Part shown: positions 19,944 through 30,477 of the stretch, in pieces
How the letters are laid out: each line of letters starts with the position of its first letter
How positions within the stretch are numbered: the first letter of the stretch is position 1
Assembly (NCBI RefSeq): GCF_002051585.1
Contig: NZ_MZGX01000033.1
Coordinates: 1-64,000 of the forward strand
DNA: 64,000 nt
From: Ruminiclostridium hungatei
GTDB lineage: Bacteria; Bacillota; Clostridia; Acetivibrionales; DSM-1351
Direction of reading: 5' to 3'
Translations under genes and position numbers: made by a program
The notes under the pieces: generated by a model
Told to the model about the DNA's origin: nothing
Seen by the model: only the letters and a program-made list of their open reading frames with translations
Databases searched by the model: none

Positions 19944-21218
19944 CTATTCTTCTGCAAGGTGCATATTTCCGCCGCATTTTACGATGTGGTCAACAAATCC
20001 AGGGAAAGTGACATTCATAGCTTCAGCAGTATCAATTGCAGTTTCACCCTGAGCCCTTAAGCCTGCCACAGCCAAAGACATAACCACCCTGTGGTCATCG
20101 TGCCCGCATACCTTGCAGCCCTTAAGACTGCTTTCACGTATTATAAGCCCGTCAGGCAATTCTTCAATATCCGCACCCATTTTTGAAAGTTCCCTGCACA
20201 TTACACTTATCCTGTCGGTTTCCTTAAGCCGCGCCTGGGGAACATTTACCAGCCTTGTTTCTCCCTGGGCAAAGCAGCCTGCAACAGCCATTGCCGGCAG
20301 AGCATCAGGAATCGAATTCATATCAATAGTCCTGCCCTTTAAATTCCGGCCCTCTATGATAACGCTGTCCTCATTGCAGGAAACCACAGCCCCCATATCT
20401 TCCAATATGGACAATACCAGCTTGTCTCCCTGGGGATCGCTCATGTCAAGATTGTTAAGCCTTATCTGCTGCCCTGAAATTGCAGCCAATACCATAAAAA
20501 ATGTTGCCGAAGAGAAATCACCCGGTATGGTACAGTCAAAGCCAGAGTATTTCTGCTGTCCCGGTATGATGAATTCTTTCATATTCTGATGCTTGTATCT
20601 GATTCCCAGTTTATCAAGCCACCATAGAGTTATTTCTACGTATGGCACTTCATTTAGTCTTGTAACTTCGATATGTGTATCGTATTCCAGAAGAGGAGCG
20701 TTAAGTAGAATTGAGGATAAATATTGCGATGTAACTGCGTCAAGTGTGGTAAATCCGCCCTTTGCCCGGCCTCTGACCACAACCGGAGCGGATTCGTTTC
20801 CTCGTGTAGTGAAAGCCTCTCCTCCAAGATTATTTATAGCCTTGACCAGGGGTCCAATTTGTCTTCTTCTTATTTGATAGTCACCGGTAAAAACCGAATA
20901 GCCGGGTGCCAGTGCAGCAGTCATCAGACCAAGTCTTAAACTGGTTCCCGAATTTCCAACGTCTATAATGTTTTCCGGAACATCAGGCTGCCCCGCAATT
21001 CCGTTTACAGTATACTTGTTTTCAAACAGCTCGTAGGATGCGCCAAAGGCTTTGCATAAATTTACCGCGGAGATGGAATCACTTGAAATCAAAGGATTTC
21101 TTATTGTGCTCTGTCCCTCCGCAAGTCCTGCAAAGAACATTGACCTTATAGTATGGGATTTCGATCCTGGAATACCAACTTCTCCGGCAACCTCCGACGG
21201 CCTGACCTTTAAAATCAT
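19944..21218 (-). CDS. aroA: 3-phosphoshikimate 1-carboxyvinyltransferase (EPSP synthase)
   Basis: About 424 residues from ATG 21218 (AGGTGA upstream). It joins PEP to shikimate-3-phosphate. The motif PGSKSHTIRSM carries the PEP/S3P-binding lysine, GNSGTSLRLG the central loop, and the C-terminal DDHRVVMSLAVAG segment is complete. First gene of the aro operon, with a perfect dyad about 75 bp upstream. Confidence 0.96.
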   Translation of the reverse strand: MILKVRPSEVAGEVGIPGSKSHTIRSMFFAGLAEGQSTIRNPLISSDSISAVNLCKAFGASYELFENKYTVNGIAGQPDVPENIIDVGNSGTSLRLGLMTAALAPGYSVFTGDYQIRRRQIGPLVKAINNLGGEAFTTRGNESAPVVVRGRAKGGFTTLDAVTSQYLSSILLNAPLLEYDTHIEVTRLNEVPYVEITLWWLDKLGIRYKHQNMKEFIIPGQQKYSGFDCTIPGDFSSATFFMVLAAISGQQIRLNNLDMSDPQGDKLVLSILEDMGAVVSCNEDSVIIEGRNLKGRTIDMNSIPDALPAMAVAGCFAQGETRLVNVPQARLKETDRISVMCRELSKMGADIEELPDGLIIRESSLKGCKVCGHDDHRVVMSLAVAGLRAQGETAIDTAEAMNVTFPGFVDHIVKCGGNMHLAEE

Positions 21219-21292
21219 ATTCTTCACCTGCCATATTACCAATTTTCATTATATTGAAACTTCCGATTATACCATGCTACTTTACTGCACTA

Positions 21293-21325
21293 ACCTGTTA
21301 TAATAACTATGTTATTATAACAGGT
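21293..21325. promoter_or_regulatory. Perfect 15-bp inverted repeat upstream of aroA
   Basis: Arms 21293-21307 and 21311-21325 are exact reverse complements around a TAT centre; each contains a TATAAT-like hexamer. On the minus strand TTGACG followed by 17 bp and TAACAT would put a promoter over the dyad. No T run follows the arms, so an operator is more likely than a terminator. Confidence 0.55.
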
Positions 21326-21351
21326 GGAATTCGTCAATTTTTTTACCTGAT

Positions 21352-22515
21352 TTATCCAATTATTTTATCTTTGTCCTCTGCAAATTTTGGTGGCGGAGGT
21401 CCAAAATATTGAAAATAATTGCATAACAGCTTACCGTTATACAGTTTCCTTTTTTTGTCGGCCTTCTTTCCAAAGAGCTTTTCAAACTCCAGATTGGAGG
21501 TGATAATGTAATAGGACCAGCTTTCAAGTTTTTTAAACACTGTTCCCATCTCCCTGTAAAGCTTTTCAACTTGTTCCTTTTCTCCAAGCCTCTCACCATA
21601 GGGTGGATTGCAGATAATAATTCCATACTTGTATCTTGAACTGATATCGGACATGGGAAGGCGCTGGAGGTGAACAGCATCCTCAACCCCGGCCTTTTTA
21701 GCATGATATCTGGCAAGGCTCATGGCTTCCTCATCTATATCCGAACCATGTATTCTGAGTTCACGGTCCTCCACCATGGTATCATAGGCCTCATCCCTTG
21801 CACGGTCCCATACTTCTCCGGGAATGATCCCCCACTTTTCGGAATCAAATTCCCTTCCAAGTCCGGGAGCGATATTCTTGCCAATCAGAGCTGCTTCTAT
21901 AGGAATCGTTCCGCTTCCGCAAAAAGGGTCCAACAGCACTCTGTCCTTGTTCCAATGGCTTATAAGCAACATGGCGCATGCAAGTGTTTCCTTCAGGGGA
22001 GCACCTCCCACAAGCTTTCTGTAGCCCCTCTTGTGGAGACCTGCACCGCTTGTATCAACAGTCAGTGTTACAACATCCTTCAGCAGGGCCACTTCTATCC
22101 TGTACCGTGCCCCAGTCTCCTGGAACCATTCACATTTATAGCGAAGTTTCAGCTTCTCAACTACGGCTTTCTTTACGATGGCCTGGCAGTCGGGAACACT
22201 GAAAAGCTTTGAATCTATAGACTTTCCCTCCACGGGGAACTCTGCATCAACGGGTATGATTTCATCCCAGGGCAGGGCTTTGGTCTGTTCAAACAGTTCT
22301 TCAAAGCTTGTAGCCTTGAATTCCCCCATTTTCAGCAGAACCCTGTCTGCGGTCCGCAGCCAGAGATTAGTCCGGCAGATGGCTGTTTCATCTCCTGTAA
22401 AGGTCACCCTGCCGTTTTCAACCCTTTGCTCGGTGTATCCAAGCTTTTTAAGCTCCCTTGCAGTTACAGCCTCTATTCCAAAAGCGGATGTTGCAATAAG
22501 TTCGAATTTTCCCAT
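21352..22515 (-). CDS. THUMP-domain class I rRNA methyltransferase (RlmL/YpsC-like)
   Basis: 387 residues from ATG 22515 (AAAGG seven bases upstream). The N-terminal THUMP domain (residues 1-155) binds RNA. A Rossmann methyltransferase follows, with LLDPFCGSGTIPIEAALIG as motif I and the NPPYGERLG catalytic motif of N2-guanine/N6-adenine methylases. It probably methylates 23S rRNA N2-guanine at the RlmL site. It lacks the second methyltransferase domain (RlmK) fused in E. coli, as is usual in Firmicutes. Confidence 0.88.
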   Translation of the reverse strand: MGKFELIATSAFGIEAVTARELKKLGYTEQRVENGRVTFTGDETAICRTNLWLRTADRVLLKMGEFKATSFEELFEQTKALPWDEIIPVDAEFPVEGKSIDSKLFSVPDCQAIVKKAVVEKLKLRYKCEWFQETGARYRIEVALLKDVVTLTVDTSGAGLHKRGYRKLVGGAPLKETLACAMLLISHWNKDRVLLDPFCGSGTIPIEAALIGKNIAPGLGREFDSEKWGIIPGEVWDRARDEAYDTMVEDRELRIHGSDIDEEAMSLARYHAKKAGVEDAVHLQRLPMSDISSRYKYGIIICNPPYGERLGEKEQVEKLYREMGTVFKKLESWSYYIITSNLEFEKLFGKKADKKRKLYNGKLLCNYFQYFGPPPPKFAEDKDKIIG

Positions 22516-22895
22516 GTATTTGCCTTTCAAATATTTTTTAAACACCATTGTCAATAACAATATTTTTTTGAAGTACTACTATTATAACCTTGTATGGTTC
22601 ATATAACAACAAATTATTTCCAACAAATATCACTGTTTCAGGGAATTAGGAAGCGTTTTCATGAAATACGCAAGAAACAAATACATATTTGTTAATATTT
22701 TACATTTACCCTTGAGATAATTGACGCCAATTTTATGTTATCCTGCAATTCCTTTGTTATCTGCCAGCTCACCTTGTTTTCAGTTTCAAAAATGATATAC
22801 CGGCTTAAATGCTTATATTTGCCATATTTCATGCATTATTCTCATTAGTTGACACGGAAAATGTAAAAAATAAATGAAAGATATAAATTTTATGC

Positions 22896-22924
22896 TTGCA
22901 ATTATCTAAATCAAATAGTATAAT
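22896..22924 (+). promoter_or_regulatory. Predicted sigma-A promoter of gdhA
   Basis: TTGCAA and TATAAT separated by 17 bp. It leaves a leader of about 145 nt before the start codon. The preceding part of the gap (22561-22890) shows no gene. Confidence 0.75.
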
Positions 22925-22950
22925 TTAGGAGAATTAATTGATAATATTTG

Positions 22951-22968
22951 GCGTACAATGGGGTATGC
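22951..22968 (+). promoter_or_regulatory. ANTAR-type hairpin in the gdhA leader
   Basis: Six-bp stem GCGTAC/GTATGC (one G-T pair) with loop AATGGG, closed by C-G. It matches the C-AANGGN-G hairpins of glnA, amtB, gatC, glnN and asnB. A rival longer pairing exists (TGGCG, ACA, GGGT near 22948-22964 with ACCCTGTCGCCA near 23020), but no clean terminator directly follows. Confidence 0.55.
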
Positions 22969-23058
22969 TTGAACAGTTCCGGATTTATACCGGGGCTATA
23001 TTGGTTTTATGATTAAATGACCCTGTCGCCATAATAATATTTGCTTATTTTTTATTAA

Positions 23059-24414
<1,356 letters not shown>

Positions 24415-24434
24415 GTAACACCCTTATATTTTTA

Positions 24435-24470
24435 ACGCCAACACCAAAAATGGTGTTGGCGTCTTTTTTT
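24435..24470 (+). terminator. Terminator of gdhA
   Basis: Perfect 12-bp stem ACGCCAACACCA / TGGTGTTGGCGT with a loop of four A, followed by CTTTTTTT. Confidence 0.92.
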
Positions 24471-24498
24471 GTCCAACTGTGCAACATATGCTTTTATA

Positions 24499-25356
24499 TC
24501 AGTGAATGGCCCGCTTCTTATGCTTTCCGCCCATCACATCAGATACATCGTTTATTGTAACAAAAGCATTTTCATCCTTATCATAAATGATAGATTTTAA
24601 TTTCGAAACCTCAAGTCTGGTTACTACAGAATATAATATCTTCTTTTCGTTTTTTGAAAATCCGCCTTTTCCCTCCAGGAAGGTAACTCCTCTACCCAGA
24701 CGGGCCGTGATGGCTTCTGCAATTTCTTCCGCCTTTTCAGATATTATAAAAGCGGCCTTGGCTTCATCAAGCCCTTCTAAAGTAATATCTATTACTTTAT
24801 ACGCAATAAAGTAGGCAATCAGCGAATACATGGCCCTGTCCCAACCAAACACCAAGCCCGCACTGCTCAATATGAATATGTTAAAAAACATAACCACCTC
24901 GCCTACGGAGAAAACAGTTTGCTTATTAACTATAATTGCAACCATTTCTGTTCCGTCCAGGGAGCCCCCATACCGTATAATTATCCCCACACCTATGCCC
25001 AGTACGATTCCTCCGAAAACCGAGGCCAGCAAAACATCACTTGTTAAACCGGGTATGGCGTGAAATACCTGCACCCACACCGACAGTGACACAATTGAAA
25101 ACAAGGACGAAAAAACAAATGTTTTGCCTATTTGTTTATAGCCCAGGAATAAAAAGGGTATATTTAATCCAACTATAAACAAACTCAGGGGTAACTTTGA
25201 TAAGTAACTTGCAATTATTGATATACCAACTATTCCGCCATCAATAATATTATTGGGTATTAAAAATATTTCCAACCCTACTGCCGCTAATATTGACCCT
25301 ATAAAAAGAAAGATATATCTGATTATCTCTCTTTTGACCTGATTCTTTCTAGTCAT
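24499..25356 (-). CDS. YitT family membrane protein
   Basis: 285 residues. Five to six membrane helices (residues 12-200) precede a cytosolic DUF2179 domain (about 205-280, SEKAEEIAEAITARLGRG then VVTRLEVSKLKSII). It belongs to the YitT/YebE-like family of unknown transport or signalling role that is abundant in Firmicutes. GAGGTGG lies before ATG. Converges on gdhA. Confidence 0.9.
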   Translation of the reverse strand: MTRKNQVKREIIRYIFLFIGSILAAVGLEIFLIPNNIIDGGIVGISIIASYLSKLPLSLFIVGLNIPFLFLGYKQIGKTFVFSSLFSIVSLSVWVQVFHAIPGLTSDVLLASVFGGIVLGIGVGIIIRYGGSLDGTEMVAIIVNKQTVFSVGEVVMFFNIFILSSAGLVFGWDRAMYSLIAYFIAYKVIDITLEGLDEAKAAFIISEKAEEIAEAITARLGRGVTFLEGKGGFSKNEKKILYSVVTRLEVSKLKSIIYDKDENAFVTINDVSDVMGGKHKKRAIH

Positions 25357-25383
25357 CTTTCCACCTCACACTTTATTTAATGA

Positions 25384-25755
25384 TTAAAGGGGTTGAAGTG
25401 AAGTAAACACCTTATAATTGCTTCCATTAAAATAGTGAGGAATGGATTGCCTAATATTTTTCCGAGAATCAATTGGCTCATTGAAGCTTGATAAATCTTT
25501 TATAAGAAAACCGGAGTAAACAACACAGTTTTCATTTGAAGTGTCCGGCTTGAACTTGGATGTCCTGCCGGGGGTTTTCAAATCCTCTCTAACAGTACAA
25601 TAAGCTTTGTTACTAAGAACTTTAACATTAGTCAAAACATGACTATTCCTGGTTCTATTTTTAGAGACAATATTATAATTTATACTGATAAACGATATTT
25701 CAAACAGCAGAAATATAATTATCAGTATACTAATAATATTTTTCTTTTTGACCAT
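25384..25755 (-). CDS. Membrane-anchored hypothetical protein
   Basis: 123 residues that I do not recognise. The N-terminus has a Lys-rich start and one hydrophobic helix (residues 6-26), so it is a signal anchor or signal peptide. The remaining 95 residues are polar and lie outside the cell, with two cysteines (YCTVRE and NENCVVYSG) that could pair. A perfect AAAGGAGG site supports translation. It sits 27 bp downstream of nothing on its own strand except the YitT gene that follows, so co-transcription with YitT is impossible to judge. Confidence 0.6.
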   Translation of the reverse strand: MVKKKNIISILIIIFLLFEISFISINYNIVSKNRTRNSHVLTNVKVLSNKAYCTVREDLKTPGRTSKFKPDTSNENCVVYSGFLIKDLSSFNEPIDSRKNIRQSIPHYFNGSNYKVFTSLQPL

Positions 25756-25819
25756 TTAGACCTCCTTTCGCAATAAATGTAATTTAATTATATCATAAAC
25801 ATAATTCATTGTATTACAC

Positions 25820-26491
25820 TTATTTAAAAATCAGCCAAGGTTCTGTCCCCGGAGTATCACAGCGAAATATAAGCATTTCTTTTTTGGTGGGATGCTGGAA
25901 AGCTACTTCATATGCCCATAGAGCTATCTGCTGGCCCGGCTTGTTTACGGCTGCACCGTAACGCTGGTCTCCGTAAAGTACATGCCCGGCGTTGGAAAGC
26001 TGTACTCTTATCTGGTGAGGCCTTCCGGTATGCAGCTTAATCCTCAGCAGGCTAAGCTCTCCAAGGGATTTAAGAACCTCGTACTCCAGAATAGCCTCCT
26101 TGGCATCCCCCGTGCCTTCCTTTACAACCGAAACCATATTTGACACCTCATTTTTCAGGAGGAAATCCCTTAAGACAGCTTTTTCGCTTTCCGGCTTTCC
26201 CCGTACAACTGCCAGATAGGTCTTTTTAAATATTCTGGTCCTGATCTGATCGGACAGCCGTGCAGCCGCTTTGGAGGTTCTGGCAAAGACCATAATCCCC
26301 CCCACCGGCCTGTCCAGCCGGTGAACAAGCCCCAGATATACGGCACCGGGTTTATTACAGGCTTCCTTTATATATTGCTTCAATATGTTAAGGAAGTCCG
26401 GATCTTTGGAATTATCGGCTTGAACCGGAATATTAACGGGTTTTTCCACCACCAGCAGATGATTATCCTCATATATTACCTTTGGCCTCAT
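25820..26491 (-). CDS. RluA-family pseudouridine synthase
   Basis: About 223 residues from ATG 26491, which overlaps the stop of the upstream methyltransferase gene (ATGA). It isomerises uridine to pseudouridine in rRNA or tRNA. The catalytic aspartate is in GLVHRLDRPVGG; the later KLHTGRPHQIRVQ motif is intact. No S4 domain is present at the N-terminus. Last gene of a four-gene unit (28726 to 25820). The modified site cannot be assigned. Confidence 0.92.
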   Translation of the reverse strand: MRPKVIYEDNHLLVVEKPVNIPVQADNSKDPDFLNILKQYIKEACNKPGAVYLGLVHRLDRPVGGIMVFARTSKAAARLSDQIRTRIFKKTYLAVVRGKPESEKAVLRDFLLKNEVSNMVSVVKEGTGDAKEAILEYEVLKSLGELSLLRIKLHTGRPHQIRVQLSNAGHVLYGDQRYGAAVNKPGQQIALWAYEVAFQHPTKKEMLIFRCDTPGTEPWLIFK

Positions 26492-27351
26492 GTGTTTTCC
26501 CACCTTCCATATATGCCACATGGAAGGACCATACCAGACCGGCTGACAGGAAGGCCAACCTCGCCGCAACTGTGACTGCCCTTGTGCCGGCCGCCCACAG
26601 TTTGTTTCAGGATGTTGCTTAAAACCGTTGGAGAAAAGCCTGTGGTATATGAATTTATCAGGAAAAAAAGCGGGTTATCCGACAGCAGCCCCATACACTG
26701 CTCCACAAAGTCATAGAGCGAATCCTCAATCTTCCATATTTCGCCGTTAGGCCCTCTGCCGTAGGAAGGCGGGTCCATAATCACACCATCATATTTTTTA
26801 CCTCTCCTGATTTCCCTCTGAACAAACTTCATACAGTCGTCTGTAATGAATCTGACAGGCCTGTCCGCCAGACCCGACAAGGCAATATTTTCCTTTGCCC
26901 AGTTGACCATACCCTTCGCAGCATCAACATGACATACTTCGGCACCTGCAGATGCTGCAGCAACCGTGGCGCCTCCCGTATAGGCAAAAAGATTCAGTAC
27001 CCTTATGGGCCTGTCCGCTTTCCGGATAATATCCATCATCCATCTCCAGTTAACGGCCTGCTCCGGAAATAATCCCGTATGCTTAAAGCCTGTGGGCTCA
27101 ATATAAAATTTTAAGTTATCAAAACTTATGGTCCACCTCTTTGGAAGCTTTTGCCTATACTCCCACTGGCCCCCTCCGCTTTGGCTTCTGTGGTAATGGG
27201 CATCAGCCCTGTCCCATATCTTTTTGTCCCTTACAGGCCAGATTATCTGCGGATCAGGTCTCCTTAAAATTATGTCTCCCCATCTTTCAAGCTTCTCACC
27301 GTTACCGGTTTCTATAAGTTCGTAGTCTTTCCATTCATCGGCTAATAACAT
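26488..27351 (-). CDS. Class I SAM-dependent methyltransferase (COG1092/RlmI-like)
   Basis: 287 residues. The motif LNLFAYTGGATVAAASAGA binds SAM, and IMDPPSYGRG is the catalytic motif of cytosine-5 rRNA methyltransferases of the RlmI type. The N-terminal PUA domain of RlmI is missing, as in many Firmicute members. GGAGGAAGAA precedes the start. It is coupled by an ATGA overlap to the RluA-type pseudouridine synthase, which suggests joint RNA modification. Confidence 0.88.
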   Translation of the reverse strand: MLLADEWKDYELIETGNGEKLERWGDIILRRPDPQIIWPVRDKKIWDRADAHYHRSQSGGGQWEYRQKLPKRWTISFDNLKFYIEPTGFKHTGLFPEQAVNWRWMMDIIRKADRPIRVLNLFAYTGGATVAAASAGAEVCHVDAAKGMVNWAKENIALSGLADRPVRFITDDCMKFVQREIRRGKKYDGVIMDPPSYGRGPNGEIWKIEDSLYDFVEQCMGLLSDNPLFFLINSYTTGFSPTVLSNILKQTVGGRHKGSHSCGEVGLPVSRSGMVLPCGIYGRWENT

Positions 27352-27408
27352 TTCTTCCTCCGTTCGGTTGCTTTAGCTGCACTTGTTCTGGTAATTTCAC
27401 CGTTACTT

Positions 27409-28041
27409 CTATTCTATGGACTCCACAATCTCCACTATTTCTTCCGGCTTGAAGGCAATGAAGTCAGGCTTTTCCCTGGAGAGCAGCTCCAGGGAATCAA
27501 ACCCCCACAGGACGGAAATTACTTTTATGCCAATCTTCCTGCACGCTTCAACATCCCGCTGTTCATCCCCCACATAAACTACCTGGTTTTTATTCACGCC
27601 CAGCTTGGACATAAGCCTGCCTATTGTTATATGTTTTGAAAAAAGTCCTTTGGAGGACTGGATATTGCTAAACATATTCAGATTGTTCTTACGCAGAAAT
27701 GTCTCGATATTATGGACTGAATTGGAGGAGACGATACTCAAGCCATAGCCTTTGGAATGGAGCTCTTCAAGCATTTCATAGACTCCCTGGATGGGCTTGA
27801 CTTCCCCTGCATGAGCCTGGAAATTGTTCAGCAATTCTATTCCAAGCTTTGGCAGCTTAAGCACGGGTATTTCCAGTTCCTTTATTCTCTTTTTCATAGG
27901 AAGCTTCAGAAGTTCTTTGATTTTTTCCTGGTTGATGGGCTTATATCCATATTTCTGAGCCATTTCATTCCCCAGCTCTATAAACGTCTGCAACGAATCC
28001 ACCAGTGTGCCGTCCAAGTCAAAAATTACCTGCTTTATCAT
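27409..28041 (-). CDS. HAD-superfamily hydrolase
   Basis: 210 residues. Motif I is FDLDGTLVDSL with the nucleophile and acid aspartates, motif II IVSSNS, motif III a Lys near 140, and motif IV VGDEQRDVEA. A helical cap lies between residues 15 and 85, so it is a subclass I phosphatase like phosphoglycolate phosphatase. Substrate unknown. It lies 22 bp after the TIM-barrel gene. Confidence 0.88.
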   Translation of the reverse strand: MIKQVIFDLDGTLVDSLQTFIELGNEMAQKYGYKPINQEKIKELLKLPMKKRIKELEIPVLKLPKLGIELLNNFQAHAGEVKPIQGVYEMLEELHSKGYGLSIVSSNSVHNIETFLRKNNLNMFSNIQSSKGLFSKHITIGRLMSKLGVNKNQVVYVGDEQRDVEACRKIGIKVISVLWGFDSLELLSREKPDFIAFKPEEIVEIVESIE

Positions 28042-28063
28042 TTTTACCCCACATTCTTTTGTT

Positions 28064-28726
28064 TTAAAATTCTTCTCTGTATTTGTTCATAAGCTGCTTA
28101 AACAGTTCAGCACTTGTAGGCGGAGTATATGTAATTGTATTTGCTCCGGCTTCAATTGTTTCCAGAATACTTTCATTTGTCGGTCCGCCCGTTGCTATTA
28201 TGGGAACCAGCGGAAATTTGCTCCGTATGGCTCTGACTACCTCCGGCGTGCGGGCAGCACAGGATACATTCAGTATCTCCGCCCCCGAATCCAGCCTGGC
28301 CTGTATATCGGTATTCTCAGAAGTTACCGTGACTACTATGGGTATGTCGATCCTTTTGTACAGGTTCTTTATTATGTCATTTGAGGTAGGTGCGTTTACC
28401 ACCACACCTATTGCCCCCTGGAACTCCGCGTCCATAGCAATATTTATAACACGTTTGCCGGTGGTCGTACCCCCTCCCACCCCGCAAAAGACCGGGATAT
28501 CCGATGCATTTATAATAGAGTGTGTTATTATGGGCTGAGGCGTAAAGGGATATACGGCCATGACTGCATTTGCATTGCAGTTCTTGATTATGGCCACATC
28601 GGTTGTAAACATCAAAGACTTGATATTTTTTCCAAAAATATTGATGCCACCCACCCGGTTGATTACCTCCGGTATCTTAACCATGTGCTTTCTCAGTATT
28701 CCTTCTATTTCAGGTACAAATGCCAT
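28064..28726 (-). CDS. Conserved TIM-barrel protein, function unknown
   Basis: 220 residues from ATG 28726 (AGGAGG six bases upstream). The repeated strand-turn pattern (AVMAVYPF, IPVFCGVGGG, GAIGVVVNAPTS, IPIVVTVTS, EILNVSCAA, VPIIATGGPT, ANTITYTPPT) is that of a beta/alpha barrel, with a phosphate-binding loop IIATGGPTNES. Databases often call such proteins hydrolase or nitronate monooxygenase-like, but I see no diagnostic catalytic set. First gene of the four-gene minus-strand unit. Confidence 0.7.
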   Translation of the reverse strand: MAFVPEIEGILRKHMVKIPEVINRVGGINIFGKNIKSLMFTTDVAIIKNCNANAVMAVYPFTPQPIITHSIINASDIPVFCGVGGGTTTGKRVINIAMDAEFQGAIGVVVNAPTSNDIIKNLYKRIDIPIVVTVTSENTDIQARLDSGAEILNVSCAARTPEVVRAIRSKFPLVPIIATGGPTNESILETIEAGANTITYTPPTSAELFKQLMNKYREEF

Positions 28727-29056
28727 ATATGACCTCCTTATACCGCAATACATTATATAGCCAGCAGCGGAATATTTTACAGGAATAAAATTTATAGTGA
28801 ACTCTTTTGCTAGGGTTACCTATTCCACCGGATTGTATACTTTTAACATATTATAGTATACTAGATTTTTCTTAACTCGTACAGAAATAATAACTATTGT
28901 ATTTTGATATATTAATGGTAAAATATAACGAGCAAAAGATGTCTGTGGACAGCATTGTGCCACAGACATACCTCATGGATTCCAGGGCTGTTTGCCGGGA
29001 AATCCCCGGATTTATGCAGCCAGGCATATAAATATGTACAAAGGCAGGTTAAATTT

Positions 29057-29914
29057 ATGAACAACAACACCCTTTCCACTAAATTTCTGGGTTGCGACAG
29101 CGACTTTGCTTCTGCCGGAATTGTTGTCTTCGGCGCCCCCTACGACGGCACCACAACCTTCAGGCCCGGAACAAGATTCGCTCCTTCAACCATGAGAATG
29201 GATTCAATCGGAATAGAAACTTACAGCCCGTATTTTGATGCCGATATAACCGATTACTCCATCAATGATTTCGGGGATCTTGACCTTCCATTCGGTGCGC
29301 CCTTGAAGGCTCTCAACATGATATCCCATACAGCAGGCCATATTTTCCTTAATAATAAGAAGCCTTTGATGATTGGAGGAGAGCACCTTGTCTCTCTGCC
29401 TGTAATTGAGCAGGCCGCAAAAAAATACCCGGATTTGAAAATCATACATTTTGACGCCCATACCGATTTGAGAGAAGACTATCTGGGTGAAGCCCTGTCC
29501 CATTCCTCGGTTATAAGACGGGCCTGGGATATTCTGGGGGACGGCAAGATCTGGCAGTTCGGCATTCGCAGCGGAACCCGGGAGGAATTTTACTGGTCCA
29601 GGGAAGGCCACACCTCAATGTGCCTTCATAATTTCGCCACTCTGGATTCAGCCATTGCGGAAATCGGAAGCTCGCCGGTTTATTTCACCATAGACCTGGA
29701 CGTACTGGACCCGTCAAACTTTCCGGGTACTGGGACTCCCGAAGCCGGAGGAGTCAGTTTTACCGAGCTTGTAAAAGCTATACTTTCTATTTCAAAGCTG
29801 AACATAATTGGTGCAGATATTGTTGAGCTCTCACCGCACTATGACCACAGCGGTGCTTCAACGGCACTTGCCTGCAAGGTCTTAAGAGAGGTTATAATTG
29901 CAATGTCCAGATAA
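29057..29914 (+). CDS. speB: Agmatinase (ureohydrolase)
   Basis: 285 residues from ATG 29057. It hydrolyses agmatine to putrescine and urea using two Mn ions. Metal-binding motifs are GGEHL, FDAHTDLRED (with the two aspartates and His) and TIDLDVLDPS; VELSPHYD closes the site. AGG lies upstream. The 300-bp gap before it shows no second gene. In clostridia this enzyme often accompanies spermidine synthase, which is not adjacent here. Confidence 0.92.
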   Translation: MNNNTLSTKFLGCDSDFASAGIVVFGAPYDGTTTFRPGTRFAPSTMRMDSIGIETYSPYFDADITDYSINDFGDLDLPFGAPLKALNMISHTAGHIFLNNKKPLMIGGEHLVSLPVIEQAAKKYPDLKIIHFDAHTDLREDYLGEALSHSSVIRRAWDILGDGKIWQFGIRSGTREEFYWSREGHTSMCLHNFATLDSAIAEIGSSPVYFTIDLDVLDPSNFPGTGTPEAGGVSFTELVKAILSISKLNIIGADIVELSPHYDHSGASTALACKVLREVIIAMSR

Positions 29915-29943
29915 CAGTCTTATGAATATAAACAGCACACCAC

Positions 29944-29980
29944 AAAAACAGTTCTGCCTATAGACGGCAGAACTGTTTTT
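29944..29980. terminator. Bidirectional terminator between speB and glnK
   Basis: Perfect 15-bp inverted repeat (AAAAACAGTTCTGCC and its complement) around a 7-base loop; T runs on both strands. Confidence 0.92.
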
Positions 29981-30094
29981 CAGTGTTAATTGAATTTTAA
30001 TTTAAATTTAAAAACACATATGATAAATCCCTAAATAAATAATATAAAATAAATAAAGTTTGTTTTTTAATTAAAAGCATTTCTTACGTTAATG

Positions 30095-30433
30095 TTATAT
30101 TGCAGCATTTCCTTTTTCCTTGGTACGAATTCTGATACAATCCTGAATATCTGATATGAATATTTTTCCGTCTCCAACTTCTCCGGTTTGGGAATGCTCG
30201 ATTATCGTCTCTGTAATTATGTCAACTTTTTCATCGGTGCAAACCAGTTCAAGTTTAACCTTGGGCAGGACATTCAGCGAGACTTCCTGACCCCTGTAGT
30301 ACTCTTTCCAGCCCAATTGTTTTCCTGCTCCCATTACCTGGGATATAGTAATGCCATCCAACCCTGCCGCAAGCAGCGCTTCCTTCAACTCTTCAAGCTT
30401 GGACGGTCTGATTATAGCTTCAATTTTTTTCAT
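30095..30433 (-). CDS. glnK: PII nitrogen regulatory protein (GlnK)
   Basis: 112 residues, the standard PII length. It is a trimeric sensor of ADP/ATP and 2-oxoglutarate that plugs the ammonium channel through its T-loop. The T-loop sequence GWKEYYRGQEVSLNVLPKVK keeps Tyr46 but has Val at position 51, where enterobacterial PII is uridylylated. The C-terminal GDGKIFI motif, part of the nucleotide site, is present. It follows amtB by 44 bp, the common pairing. Control by uridylylation at residue 51 can be excluded; control by effectors is expected. Confidence 0.95.
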   Translation of the reverse strand: MKKIEAIIRPSKLEELKEALLAAGLDGITISQVMGAGKQLGWKEYYRGQEVSLNVLPKVKLELVCTDEKVDIITETIIEHSQTGEVGDGKIFISDIQDCIRIRTKEKGNAAI

Positions 30434-30477
30434 ACCCTATCCTCCGACTCTCTATATTAAATAACATTATCAACTTA

